DNA from: Rhodospirillales bacterium
Lineage (GTDB): Bacteria; Pseudomonadota; Alphaproteobacteria; Rhodospirillales; JASLQF01
Direction: 5' to 3'
NCBI GenBank assembly: GCA_030744625.1
Contig: JASLQF010000037.1
Span: 42,345-106,344, forward strand
DNA length: 64,000 nucleotides
A model generated the notes under the pieces. That model did no database searches, was not told the DNA's origin, and saw only the letters and a program-made list of their open reading frames with translations. Both the position numbers and the translations under genes were made by a program. The first letter of the stretch is position 1. The number at the start of each line of letters is the position of its first letter. Below, one piece after another: positions 24,804 through 34,279 of this stretch.

Positions 24804-27763
24804 TGCCCGATCCCCAGGGCGCGAAGCAACCGCGTCCACCACGATTCATGAACCGGTGGACCGCCTACCTGGGCGGCCAACCGCTCGAAGAACTGCCGAA
24901 CCAGCATGCGCGTCGCGCCGTCCAGCATGCGCCCGCCAACGGCGGCGACCTTGCCGGTGACCTCGACCGTGTAGGTGTAGGACACCTCGGTTCCACCGTC
25001 ACGCGCCTCGAGGCGCACCCGGCCCGAGCCGCGCGACGATCCGAGCGGCCCGTCGAGGCCGCCGGAAAGCGTCGCCGAGCGCGGCGCATCCAGCTCGGCA
25101 AGCCGCACGCTCGCCTGGAAGCGCCCTTTCACCGGCCCCACGCCGAGGGTGACCTCGGCCCGGTAGTCGTTGTCGCCGACCACATCGAGGCGGTGGCAGC
25201 CGGGAATCACGGCGGCCAGCTTTTCGGCATCGAGGAGCGTCTTCCACACTTCCTCCGGCGCCGCCGGGACCAGGGTGGTGCCCTCGCCGGCGAGCGCCCG
25301 CCCGGCACCTTCCGCCTTGGCGGCGGGCGCGGCGCGACCGGCCGGCGGCGCCGCTTCCTCGCCGTGGATCATGGCGCTGACGCGGGCCGGCGTCAGCGGC
25401 ACCCTCACGTCCCTGACATCGAGCGCGTCGGACACGGCATTGGCGACGCACACCGGCACCGTCATGCAGTTGCCTTCGCCGATGCCCTTGGCACCGAGCG
25501 GCGTAAACGGCGACGGCGTCTCCATGTGAAGGATGACTGGTTTGGGAACCTCGCAAGCCGTCGGGCACAGGTAATCGGCGAAGGTGCCCGAAAGGAAGCT
25601 CCCGTCCTCGGCGTAGACAAACTCCTCATAGAGGGCGATGCCCACGCCCCATCCGAAGGATCCTTCGATCTGCCCCCTGACCAGCAACGGATTAATCATC
25701 TTGCCGGTGTCGTGCATGGTGACGTACTTGTCGATTCTCACTTCCGCGGTGTCCGGGTCGATCTCGATGCCGCAGTAGTCGATCTTGAACCCGTAGGTCA
25801 GGGAGGTGTTGATGCGGTCCGAATCGGAGGGTGAATCCAGCTCGGGCGGCGCCCACACTCCGATCTCGCGCACGCCGGCCTCGAGCTCGGTAGGAAGGCT
25901 GCCGGGGTGCCAGTGGGCGGCCCCAGCCGCCCGGTGAAACTTGATCGCGTTATCCGGGTTTTCGGTGGCGAATATCTGCCCCCCCCCAAAGCTCACCTTT
26001 TCCTCCGACACGTTCAGGCTCTGGGCGGCGATGGTGGCCAGCTTGGCGCGCACCTTCTGGGCCGCCCTGTGGGCGGCGATGGCCGTCGACGAGACGAAGC
26101 GGCTGGAGTAATTGCCGGACGCAATGGACCAAGCGTCCTTCTGGGTGTCGTGCTCAAGGTTGACCCTGATCTGATCGGGCTTGAGTCCCAGCTCGTCGGC
26201 GACGATCTGGGCCAGCGCCGTCCCCTGGCCCTGGCCTTGGGGCATGCAGTCGGCGGTCACGGAAACGCCGCCCAGCGGCTCCACGTTCACCGTCACCTGC
26301 GAGACCGAGCCCCCCTTGGGGTTCTTGCGACGCTCCTCGGCGGTGAGGATGGTGCTGAGGTAGCCCATGTTGGACTGGCCGGGCTCTATAACGGCGCAGT
26401 AGCCGATGCCGTAAAGCCGACCCTCGGCCCTCGCCTTGTCCCGACGCTCTTTCAGCTCCTTGAGGTCACCCTCCTCGACGGCGATCTCGAGCGCCTTGGG
26501 ATAATCGCCCGAATCATAGATCGCCCCCGCCGCCGACCGGTAGGGGAAGGAGCCGGCGGGGATGAGGTTGCGGCTGATCACGTCGAGCGGATCGAGGTCG
26601 AGTTCCACGGCAATGCATTGCATCACGCGCTCGATCGCGAAGTACATCTGGGGGCAACCGAAGCCGCGCACCATGCCCGAGGGTGTCTTGTTGGTCAGCA
26701 CCAGGCGGTTGGTCACGGAAAGATTGGGAATGAAGTAGGGGCCCGTCAGGCAGCCGTGCGGGCGGTATAGAGGGCCCGGCATGGGCGCGCGCAGGTAGGC
26801 CCCGTAGTCGTCCAGCTGGTCGAAGCGGAAGGCCGTCACCTTGCCGTCCTTGGTGACCGCGGCCTCCAAGTGGATCACCCGGTTGGGCGCCGCCACCGCC
26901 GCCGAGAGGTGCTCGAGCCGGTCCTCGACCCATTTGACCGGCCGCCCCACGATCTTGGAGGCGGTGCTCATCAGCGTCACATAGGGAAAGATCGCCTGCT
27001 TGACGCCGAAGCCGCCGCCCGAGTCCTGCGGCGTGCGGATGCGCAGGGCGCTACCCGAAACCCTCAGCGACCGCGCCATCACCGGATGAACGGTATACGG
27101 CCCTTGGAAGTTGGCAAGGACGTCGTACGTGTTGTTTCCGGGAAGGTAATCGGCGACGACCACGTAGCCTTCCATGGGGGTCTGGGAATTGCGCGGAAAT
27201 TCGATCGTCAGCTCGACCGTGTGGTCGGCTTCGGCGAACGCCTTGTCGGGTTCGCCGTAATTGAAATTGCGCACGGAGACGACGTTGGTTCCGGCCGCCG
27301 GATGGATGAGGGGTGCATCCTCCTTGGCCGCATCCCGGGGGTCGACGGCCACGGGCAGGGGCTTGTACTCCACCTTGATATATTCGAGCGCATCCTCGGC
27401 CTGGTAGCGGTCCTCGGCCACGACCAGGACCACCGACTCGCCCACGAAGCGCACCCTCTCCACCGCCAGCGACCAATGTTGCAGGGGCAACTTTAGGACC
27501 ATGATGAAGGGGTCCGTCAGCTCCTTGATTTCGTCCCCGGTGAGTACGGCGACGACGCCGGGTCGGGCCTCGGCTTCCGAGGTATCGATGGAGACGATCT
27601 CGGCGTGGGCGTGGGGCGAGCGCAGGATGGCGCCGTGCAGGGTGCCGACACGAATCGGAAGGTCGTCGGCGTATCGTCCCCGTCCCATCAGGAGGGCGGC
27701 GTCCTCCAGCCTTTCGACCGGTTGGCCCACGAACTTTTCCGATTGGGGGTGCCCTTGGGTCAA
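24800..27763 (-). CDS. Molybdopterin-binding large subunit fused to a CoxG-like SRPBCC domain
   Basis: 987 residues. Residues about 10-790 form the two Mo-cofactor domains (ESVVLVVAED, GGGFGVKQAIFPYV, GMVRGFGCPQMYFAIERVM, QGQGQGTALAQI, GAKGIGEGNCM). The CO-dehydrogenase signature AYxCSFR is absent, so the substrate is unlikely to be CO; an aldehyde or aromatic CoA-ester hydroxylase is more likely. Residues about 826-970 form an SRPBCC domain of the CoxG type (PAAPEEVWKTLLDAEKL, GVGPVKGRFQASV), normally a separate membrane-recruiting protein. A short linker with PAAKAEGAGRAL joins them. It is first gene of the three-subunit operon. Confidence 0.92.
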   Translation of the reverse strand: MTQGHPQSEKFVGQPVERLEDAALLMGRGRYADDLPIRVGTLHGAILRSPHAHAEIVSIDTSEAEARPGVVAVLTGDEIKELTDPFIMVLKLPLQHWSLAVERVRFVGESVVLVVAEDRYQAEDALEYIKVEYKPLPVAVDPRDAAKEDAPLIHPAAGTNVVSVRNFNYGEPDKAFAEADHTVELTIEFPRNSQTPMEGYVVVADYLPGNNTYDVLANFQGPYTVHPVMARSLRVSGSALRIRTPQDSGGGFGVKQAIFPYVTLMSTASKIVGRPVKWVEDRLEHLSAAVAAPNRVIHLEAAVTKDGKVTAFRFDQLDDYGAYLRAPMPGPLYRPHGCLTGPYFIPNLSVTNRLVLTNKTPSGMVRGFGCPQMYFAIERVMQCIAVELDLDPLDVISRNLIPAGSFPYRSAAGAIYDSGDYPKALEIAVEEGDLKELKERRDKARAEGRLYGIGYCAVIEPGQSNMGYLSTILTAEERRKNPKGGSVSQVTVNVEPLGGVSVTADCMPQGQGQGTALAQIVADELGLKPDQIRVNLEHDTQKDAWSIASGNYSSRFVSSTAIAAHRAAQKVRAKLATIAAQSLNVSEEKVSFGGGQIFATENPDNAIKFHRAAGAAHWHPGSLPTELEAGVREIGVWAPPELDSPSDSDRINTSLTYGFKIDYCGIEIDPDTAEVRIDKYVTMHDTGKMINPLLVRGQIEGSFGWGVGIALYEEFVYAEDGSFLSGTFADYLCPTACEVPKPVILHMETPSPFTPLGAKGIGEGNCMTVPVCVANAVSDALDVRDVRVPLTPARVSAMIHGEEAAPPAGRAAPAAKAEGAGRALAGEGTTLVPAAPEEVWKTLLDAEKLAAVIPGCHRLDVVGDNDYRAEVTLGVGPVKGRFQASVRLAELDAPRSATLSGGLDGPLGSSRGSGRVRLEARDGGTEVSYTYTVEVTGKVAAVGGRMLDGATRMLVRQFFERLAAQVGGPPVHESWWTRLLRALGIGQ

Positions 27764-28019
27764 GGCTCTATCTCCCTACGAATTGAGGCTTCCCGCGCTT
27801 TTCGCGCTGTGATGCACTCGTGAGATATCTGATATATTGACTGCGGCGGCAGCACTATGGCGACAGCCCAGTAGTCTGTCAATACGCCTTCCGCGCCCCC
27901 GTCCCGACGGTAAAAGCGAGGCTACCAGGGAGCGAATAGTGGCATAAAACAGTGGTCCATGCGCGACGTATCCGGTATAGGGGCGTCACCAAAGATGGAA
28001 TGTGCTGGGGGGCCGCACC

Positions 28020-29603
28020 ATGAAGGACAACACCGTCATCGTCGACGGCACCGAGAGCTCGCCGACGATCCGCTTCGCGCCGGTATTCAACGTCGCCGCC
28101 GCCTTCATCGACCGCCACGTCGAGGAAGGACGGGCCGCCAAGGTTGCGATCCGCAGCACGGCGCGCGCCGACGTCACTTACGGGGAACTCGCCGAACGCG
28201 TCAACCGCTGCGGCAACGTCCTGAAGTCGCTCGGCATCGGCCGCGGCGAGCGTATGTTGATCGTCGTCCCCGACCTCCCGGAGTTCTTCTATCTGTTCTG
28301 GGGCGCCGTCAAGGTGGGCATCATTCCGGTGCCCCTCAACACGCTGCTGCGCGCCGCCGAATACCAGTTCCTGATCGGCGACTCGGCGTGCGCCGCCATC
28401 GTCTATTCCCCGAGCGTCGCCGGCGCCGTCGAAGAGGCTCTTCAATCGGCGGAGCACAAGCCGGACCACGCGATTCTCACCGAGGGCGCGGGCTCGATTT
28501 TGGAACTCATGGAAAAGGCTCCGGCGTCACTGGACCCCGCCCCCACCACGGCCACCGACGAGTGTTTCTGGCTGTATACCTCGGGTTCCACCGGCAATCC
28601 CAAGGCGGCCGTCCATCGGCACCGGGACCCGGTGGTAACCAGCCAGCTCTATGCTTACGGCGCCCTCGGCATGCGCGAGCACGACACCATCTTCTCGGCA
28701 AGCAAGCTGTTCTTCTCTTATGGCTTCGGAAACTCGATGACCTTCCCCCTATGGGCCGGCGCCACGACGGTGCTCAACGATCAGCGCACGAGCGTGGACA
28801 TGACCTTCGACACCATCGAAGCATTCCGCCCCACCTTCTATTTCGGGGTGCCGTCACTGTATGCCCAGCAGCTCGCCGAGCTGGAAAAGAGCAAGCGCGA
28901 CCTCGGGAGTTTGCGCATTTGCGCTTCCTCCGGCGAGACGGTTCCCGCCGAGATCTTCCGTCGCTGGAAGGAGAAGGTCGGGATCGCCATCATGGACGGC
29001 CTCGGTTCGACGGAGTCGCTCCACATCTTCCTCTCCGGCCAACCCGACGACTACAAGCCCGGAACCACGGGCCGGCTGGTGGCCGGCTACGAGGTGAAGA
29101 TCGTCGGCGAGGACGGCAACCCCGTGAAGCAGGGTGAAACCGGCACCCTTTTGGTCAAGGGTGAGTCCTCCGCCATCTATTACTGGAACAACCCGGAAAA
29201 GACGGCGAGCACGATGCTCGGAGAGTGGTTGAACACCGGCGACGTCTACTACCAGGACGACGACGGCTACTACGTCAACTGGGGGCGCGGCGACGACATG
29301 CTCAAGGTGAGCGGCATGTGGTGCTCGCCCATGGAGGTCGAGGGCCGGCTGATGGAGAACCCCAAGGTGCTGTTGGCCGCCGTGGTGGGACGCGCCGACG
29401 ACGAAGGCCTGACCAAGCCCGAGGCGTTCGTCGTGCTCAAGGATGCCAATGACGCCCGGGACGGCCTGGTCGAGGAACTGCAAGAGCACTGCAAGACGGG
29501 GCTTGCCGGCTACAAGTACCCACACTGGATCAACTTCGTCGACGAGTTGCCGAAAACGGTGACCGGCAAGATCCAGCGCTTCAAGCTGAGGGCCAGCACG
29601 TGA
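28020..29603 (+). CDS. Benzoate-CoA ligase family protein
   Basis: 527 residues from ATG 28020, eight bases after a G-rich ribosome site; a GTG at 28002 would add six residues. The motifs are LYTSGSTGNPKAAVHRH (P-loop), SSGETVPAEIF, DGLGSTESLHIFLS and the catalytic lysine near the end in LPKTVTGKIQRFKL. The overall pattern, including the FFSYGFGNSMTFPLWAG segment, is that of benzoate or 2-aminobenzoate CoA ligases. It would activate an aromatic acid. It is divergent from the Mo-hydroxylase operon, with which it may share a pathway. Confidence 0.92.
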   Translation: MKDNTVIVDGTESSPTIRFAPVFNVAAAFIDRHVEEGRAAKVAIRSTARADVTYGELAERVNRCGNVLKSLGIGRGERMLIVVPDLPEFFYLFWGAVKVGIIPVPLNTLLRAAEYQFLIGDSACAAIVYSPSVAGAVEEALQSAEHKPDHAILTEGAGSILELMEKAPASLDPAPTTATDECFWLYTSGSTGNPKAAVHRHRDPVVTSQLYAYGALGMREHDTIFSASKLFFSYGFGNSMTFPLWAGATTVLNDQRTSVDMTFDTIEAFRPTFYFGVPSLYAQQLAELEKSKRDLGSLRICASSGETVPAEIFRRWKEKVGIAIMDGLGSTESLHIFLSGQPDDYKPGTTGRLVAGYEVKIVGEDGNPVKQGETGTLLVKGESSAIYYWNNPEKTASTMLGEWLNTGDVYYQDDDGYYVNWGRGDDMLKVSGMWCSPMEVEGRLMENPKVLLAAVVGRADDEGLTKPEAFVVLKDANDARDGLVEELQEHCKTGLAGYKYPHWINFVDELPKTVTGKIQRFKLRAST

Positions 29604-29714
29604 CCGCTCCGGCTCTCCGCGACCTCCGCTAGCGACGCCCGGATGTGGTCATAGAGCGCGGCGGGCGGCACCTGCCGAGCCAACCCGGACCACACCTGGA
29701 GCGCCGGAGGCCCG

Positions 29715-29852
29715 TTGGCCGAAGAGCTGCGGCGGCACTGCAAGGAGACACTCGCCGGCTTCAAGTACCCACGCTGGATCAACTTCGTCGATGAGCTGCC
29801 GAAGACCGTGACCGGCAAGATTCAGCGCTTCCGGTTGCGGGCCAACGAATGA
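29715..29852 (+). pseudogene. Truncated tail of a second benzoate-CoA-ligase-like gene
   Basis: The last 46 codons repeat the C-terminus of the preceding ligase at roughly 80 percent identity (LAEELRRHCKETLAGFKYPR, then WINFVDELPKTVTGKIQRF), including the catalytic lysine region and a proper TGA. The rest of the gene is missing. An in-frame TAG about 60 bases upstream closes the frame. It is best explained as what remains of a tandem paralogue after deletion. Confidence 0.85.
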
Positions 29853-29891
29853 TCCCCTAACTTTCGCGCGGCCGCAAACAGGGAGGACGCG

Positions 29892-31532
29892 ATGGCTGCC
29901 AGGGGCGAGGACAAGGATAAGTACGAACAGGGCCTGGACAAGAACCCGGCCAACTATCTGGCGCTGACCCCGATCAGCTTTCTCGACACGACCACGCAAG
30001 CGTTTCCCGACCGCACGGCGGTCATTCACGGCGAAACCAGGTTCACCTACACGGAGCTGTCGGCGCGCTGCCGGCGCCTCGCCTCGGCGCTGCAAGGCCG
30101 CGGCATCGGCGTCGGCGATACGGTGGCGCTCATGGCGCCCAACGTGCCGGCGTCGCTCGAATGCCATTACGGGGTGCCGATGATCGGCGCCGTGCTCAAT
30201 CCCATCAATTTCCGGCTCGACGCCGACGCCGTCGCCTTCATCCTCGACCATGGAGAGGCGCGGGTGCTCATCGTCGACAAGGAGTTCTCGGGCGTCGCCA
30301 AGGCGGCCCTGGAAAAAGTCGAAGAAAGGCCGCTGGTCATCGATATCGACGATCCCCTGGAGCCGGTCGGCGAGCTCATCGGCGAGACCACCTACGAGGA
30401 CTTCATCGCGGGCGGTGATCCGGAATTCAATTGGCGGCGCCCCGACGACGAGTGGGAGGCGTTCTCGTTGAGCTACACCTCCGGAACCACCGGCGATCCG
30501 AAGGGCGTCGTCTTTCACCACAGGGGGCTCTACCTCAATACGTTCGGCATGATCGTCGAGTGGCACATGCCGGCGCACCCCGTTTACCTGTGGACCCTGC
30601 CCATGTTCCACGCCATGGGTTGGTGTTTCCCGTGGGCGGTGACGGTGCTTGGCGGCACCCACGTCATGTTGCGCCGCACGGAGCCCAAGGCCACGTTCGC
30701 CGCCATTGCCGAGCACGGCGTCGACTACATGTGCGCCGCCCCCGTCGTACTCAACATGATCGTCAACTCCAAGGCCGAGGAGCGCGCGCCCTTCGACCAC
30801 TTGGTCCACGTCATGACCGCCGGTTCCTCGCCGCCCGCTCCGGTAATCATCGGCATGGAGGAAATGGGCTTCGAGGTCCTCCACACCTATGGCCTCACCG
30901 AGGTTTTCGGGCCCATGTTCGTGTGCGCCTGGCAGGACGAGTGGAAAGCCCTTTCCAGGGAGGAGCAGGCGCGCATGAAGTCACTGCAGGGCGTCCTCTA
31001 TTCCACCTTCGAGGAGACGGTGGTGGCCAACCCGCCGGACTACGGGCCGGTGCCTTCGGACGGTGAGACCATGGGCGAGGTGCTGACGCGCGGCAACCCC
31101 ATCCTCAAGGGCTACCTCAAGAATCCAGAGGGGACGAAGAAGGTTTTCGAGGGCGGCTGGTTCCACACCGGCGACCTCGGGGTGCGCCACCCCAACGGCT
31201 ACATCGAGCTCAAGGACCGCTCCAAGGACGTCATCATCTCGGGCGGCGAGAACATCTCCACCATCGAGGTGGAAAACGTGCTCTACCGGTACCCGGCGGT
31301 CCTCGAGGCGGCGATCGTCGCCATGCCCCACGAGAAGTGGCAGGAGACGCCCTGCGCCTTCGTCACGCTCAAGGATGGCAAGACGGCGACGGAACGGGAC
31401 ATCATCGACTTCTGCCGCGACAACCTCGCCCACTTCAAATGCCCGACCAAGGTGGTGTTCGGGCCACTGCCCAAGACCGCCACCGGCAAGATTCAGAAAT
31501 TCCAGCTGCGCGAGCAGGTGAAGGGAATGTAG
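29892..31532 (+). CDS. Acyl-CoA synthetase (AMP-binding, medium-chain/aryl type)
   Basis: 546 residues. P-loop SYTSGTTGDPKGVVFHHRG, HTYGLTEVFGP, a GWFHTGDLGVRHPNGYIELKDR hinge and the catalytic lysine in PKTATGKIQKFQL. The charged N-terminus and ANYLALTPISFLDTTTQAFPDR pattern match the group with DmdB and plant AAE-type ligases. A good ribosome site precedes the ATG (AGGGAGGACGCG). With the upstream benzoate-CoA-ligase-like gene it makes two CoA ligases 290 bases apart. Substrate unknown, possibly an aryl-alkanoic or fatty acid. Confidence 0.9.
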   Translation: MAARGEDKDKYEQGLDKNPANYLALTPISFLDTTTQAFPDRTAVIHGETRFTYTELSARCRRLASALQGRGIGVGDTVALMAPNVPASLECHYGVPMIGAVLNPINFRLDADAVAFILDHGEARVLIVDKEFSGVAKAALEKVEERPLVIDIDDPLEPVGELIGETTYEDFIAGGDPEFNWRRPDDEWEAFSLSYTSGTTGDPKGVVFHHRGLYLNTFGMIVEWHMPAHPVYLWTLPMFHAMGWCFPWAVTVLGGTHVMLRRTEPKATFAAIAEHGVDYMCAAPVVLNMIVNSKAEERAPFDHLVHVMTAGSSPPAPVIIGMEEMGFEVLHTYGLTEVFGPMFVCAWQDEWKALSREEQARMKSLQGVLYSTFEETVVANPPDYGPVPSDGETMGEVLTRGNPILKGYLKNPEGTKKVFEGGWFHTGDLGVRHPNGYIELKDRSKDVIISGGENISTIEVENVLYRYPAVLEAAIVAMPHEKWQETPCAFVTLKDGKTATERDIIDFCRDNLAHFKCPTKVVFGPLPKTATGKIQKFQLREQVKGM

Positions 31533-31720
31533 GCGGCAGAGGAACGGTTCTGGCGGGTCCATCGCCGGCGAAGACCCGAACCATCGCCTCGCCCTCCGGC
31601 TCTCAGTCTCGCAATGCAAGTGACACCGTGCTACAGTGACGGTCGGCGGCTCGGATCACCAGCGATATCGCCTCGATCAAGCGCGCGGCGATACGGTGAA
31701 CAAAGCGAGTGTTGAAAGTC

Positions 31721-32728
31721 ATGCGCGAAGCCTCCCAGAGCACCCATTGCTCGGTGGCGCGAACCCTGGAGATCGTGTCCGATCCGTGGACTTTCCTGCT
31801 GCTCAGGGAAGCCTATTTCGGGGTGCGCCGGTTCGATCGCTTCAAATCCAACCTGGGCATTCCCGGGAGCACGCTGGCCTCGCGCCTGCAACGGCTGGTC
31901 AAGGACGGCCTGTTCAAGCAGGTGCGCTATCAGGAATCACCGACCCGCCACGAATATAAGCTGACGGAGAAGGGCCGCGACCTCTATCCCAGCATGCTCA
32001 TCCTCATGAAGTGGGGCGACCGCTGGCTGGCCGGCCCCGAGGGGCCACCACTGTCGATCGTTCACAAGACGTGCGGCCAACCGAGTTCGGCCCTGGTCAC
32101 GTGCTCCCACTGCAACCGGGAAATCGACATTACGGACGTCACTTACCGGGACGGTCCCGGCGCCGGCCACGGCAAGGGGACGGCGCGGCGTCGACTGCGG
32201 CGTTCGTCAAACCCCGACAATTTCCTGCGCGGCCGGAAGGATTCGGTGGCCCGGACCCTGAAAATCATCGGCAACAAATGGACCTTCCTCATCCTCCGGG
32301 AGGCCTTTTTCGGCGTGCGCAGGTTCGACGAGGTGAGGCGGAACCTCGGAATATCCACCAACATTCTTTCGGACCGCCTGCAGATGCTCGTGGGCTACGG
32401 AATCTTCCAGCGCCGCCAATACAACACGCGGCCGAAGCGCTTCGAGTACGTGTTGAGCGAACGGGGCCGGGACCTCTATTCCGTCATGATCGCGTTCCTG
32501 CGGTGGGGCGACAAATGGCTGGCCGTCGCCGCTGGGCCGCCTCTCATCCTGCATCACACTCCCTGCGGTCAAGATTTCGTGCCCGTGGTCGCGTGCTCCG
32601 TATGCGGATCCGCCGTGGACAATTTCGACATGGATTATATGGCGGGACCGGGCGCCGCCCGGGCGGAGACGGCCGACGGCTCGCCGCCAACCGCCGCGGC
32701 GGAGGCCCCGACCCCTCCGGCCGCCTGA
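31721..32728 (+). CDS. Tandem HxlR-type regulator: two winged-helix domains in one protein
   Basis: 335 residues from ATG 31721 (a GTG at 31709 is also possible). Two complete HxlR units follow each other: winged helices at about 10-105 (CSVARTLEIVSDPWTFLLLR) and 173-268 (DSVARTLKIIGNKWTFLILR). Each is followed by H-x2-C-x9-C-x2-C at identical spacing (H115, C118, C128, C131; H279, C282, C292, C295), a probable zinc knuckle. HxlR proteins bind DNA as dimers, so this protein could act as a single-chain pseudo-dimer. An MFS gene follows 37 bases later and is a likely target. The C-terminal tail is proline/alanine-rich. Confidence 0.88.
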   Translation: MREASQSTHCSVARTLEIVSDPWTFLLLREAYFGVRRFDRFKSNLGIPGSTLASRLQRLVKDGLFKQVRYQESPTRHEYKLTEKGRDLYPSMLILMKWGDRWLAGPEGPPLSIVHKTCGQPSSALVTCSHCNREIDITDVTYRDGPGAGHGKGTARRRLRRSSNPDNFLRGRKDSVARTLKIIGNKWTFLILREAFFGVRRFDEVRRNLGISTNILSDRLQMLVGYGIFQRRQYNTRPKRFEYVLSERGRDLYSVMIAFLRWGDKWLAVAAGPPLILHHTPCGQDFVPVVACSVCGSAVDNFDMDYMAGPGAARAETADGSPPTAAAEAPTPPAA

Positions 32729-32765
32729 CCGCGGCCCGTCCCGCCGGCGGTCCCGCCGAAACAAC

Positions 32766-33992
32766 ATGCCCGCGCCTTCCACGAACCCGCCAGCCCCTCC
32801 GCCAAGGACCCGCTGGGGCACCGTGGTTATCTCCCTCGTCGCCGGAATCATCGCCGCCGGCCATGTGGGAAAGCTGCCGCCGGCCCTACCCATGTTGCGC
32901 GCCGAGCTGGGCCTCGACCTGGTCGCGGCGAGTTGGGTGGCCTCGGTGTTCAGCATCACGGGCATGGTCGCCGCCGTCTTGCTGGGCGCCACCGCCGACC
33001 GCATCGGCCACTGGCGTCTCTCGATTCTCGGGCTTGCGCTCCTCATCGCGGGAGGCGTCGGCGGCAGCCTGGCCGGCGGCGCGCTACCGCTTCTCGTCAG
33101 CCGTTTCGTCGAAGGCATCGGGTTCCTGGCCGTCGTCGTCGCCGCCCCTTCGCTAATCGCCCACGCCACCTACGGCCGCGACCGGCAAATGGCCCTGGGC
33201 TTCTGGGCCGGCTACTTGCCGCTCGGTGTCACCATCATGATCTTGGTGGCGCCGGCCATGATCGAGTGGGCGGAGTGGCAGGGCCTGTGGCTCCTGGTCG
33301 CGGGGCTCGCCGGGGTATGGCTCGTGGTGATGGCGGCGGCGGCACGGCGCGCCCCGCCCCACCGCGCCTCGGCCGACAGCGCCGAGCCCGTTTGGCGCAA
33401 CATCCGCCTCGGCGTGTCGCGGCTCGGTCCGTGGCTGGTCGCCGCCTGTTTCGTGCTCTATGCATCGCAGCTCTACGCCATCATCACGTGGCTTCCCACC
33501 TTCATGATCGAGGAACGGGCAATGGCGGCGGGCACGGCGGCGGCGCTGACCGCCCTCGTGGTGGCCGCCAACGGCTGTTTCAGCTTCCTCGCCGGATGGC
33601 TCCTGCACCGGGAGGTGCCGCCCTGGTTCCTGCTCGCCGTATCGGGCGTCGTCATGACGTTCGCGGCGTTGGGTGCGTTTTCGGCCGGTGTCCCCGATTT
33701 TGCGCGCTATGTGTTCTGTCTCCTCCTGGCCGGGGCCGGAGGCGCGGTGGCGTCGGCGTCCTTCGCCGTGGCGCCCTCGTTGGCCCCCTCGCCTTCCCAG
33801 CTCGGCACCATCAACGGCATATTGGTGCAGGCGTCCAGCTTCGGCCAGTTCCTGGGCCCGCCGGTGATGGCGGCGGTGGTCAGCGCGTTCGGCACATGGG
33901 AAAGCGCCCTTTGGTTGATGGTGGGGGCGAGCGTCCTGCTGGCGGCGCTGGCGTTGATGGTGCGCCACTTGACGCGCGCCGCCGAGGCGTGA
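32766..33992 (+). CDS. MFS permease (CynX/NarK-like)
   Basis: 408 residues, twelve membrane helices in two halves with a cytoplasmic central loop (about 205-225). The conserved loop after helix 2 is GATADRIGHWR. It probably moves an organic anion across the inner membrane. It is co-oriented with and 37 bases after the tandem HxlR gene, so it is likely regulated by it. The substrate cannot be inferred. Confidence 0.9.
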   Translation: MPAPSTNPPAPPPRTRWGTVVISLVAGIIAAGHVGKLPPALPMLRAELGLDLVAASWVASVFSITGMVAAVLLGATADRIGHWRLSILGLALLIAGGVGGSLAGGALPLLVSRFVEGIGFLAVVVAAPSLIAHATYGRDRQMALGFWAGYLPLGVTIMILVAPAMIEWAEWQGLWLLVAGLAGVWLVVMAAAARRAPPHRASADSAEPVWRNIRLGVSRLGPWLVAACFVLYASQLYAIITWLPTFMIEERAMAAGTAAALTALVVAANGCFSFLAGWLLHREVPPWFLLAVSGVVMTFAALGAFSAGVPDFARYVFCLLLAGAGGAVASASFAVAPSLAPSPSQLGTINGILVQASSFGQFLGPPVMAAVVSAFGTWESALWLMVGASVLLAALALMVRHLTRAAEA

Positions 33993-34163
33993 GGGTGGCG
34001 GGCCCAAAACGGCGAAGGGAGCCTTCCCACACGGCTTGTGCCGACTGGCCGTATCCGATAAGTTCCGTCCAGCTATGCAACGGACACAAGCCGCCCGGCG
34101 CGCGGGCGCGTGGCGGCCGTTGGCGAACGAGGAATAGAAACGCTGTCAAGCGGCCACGGCCCG

Positions 34164-34192
34164 TTGTGTCGAGTTTTCCACGGCACTAGTAT
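34164..34192 (+). promoter_or_regulatory. Predicted promoter of the liv operon
   Basis: TTGTGT (34164-34169), 17-base spacer, TAGTAT (34187-34192), in the 287-base gap between the MFS gene and livH. The leader would be about 80 bases. Nothing else was recognised in the gap. Confidence 0.5.
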
Positions 34193-34279
34193 CGCCCAAG
34201 CCTCAGGGAGGGGGGAAATCGCGACCATGTGCAAGTTCACGCTTATCGGCGGCGCCGGGACGCCGTCTCAGGTGAGCGC

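Noticed and set aside
24800..27763. Form I carbon monoxide dehydrogenase
   Set aside because: CoxS/CoxM/CoxG similarity is clear but the AYxCSFR active-site loop is missing.
29510..29818. 102-codon minus-strand frame with repeated sequence
   Set aside because: It is the antisense of the two ligase tails, so its internal repeat comes from the duplication, not from a gene.
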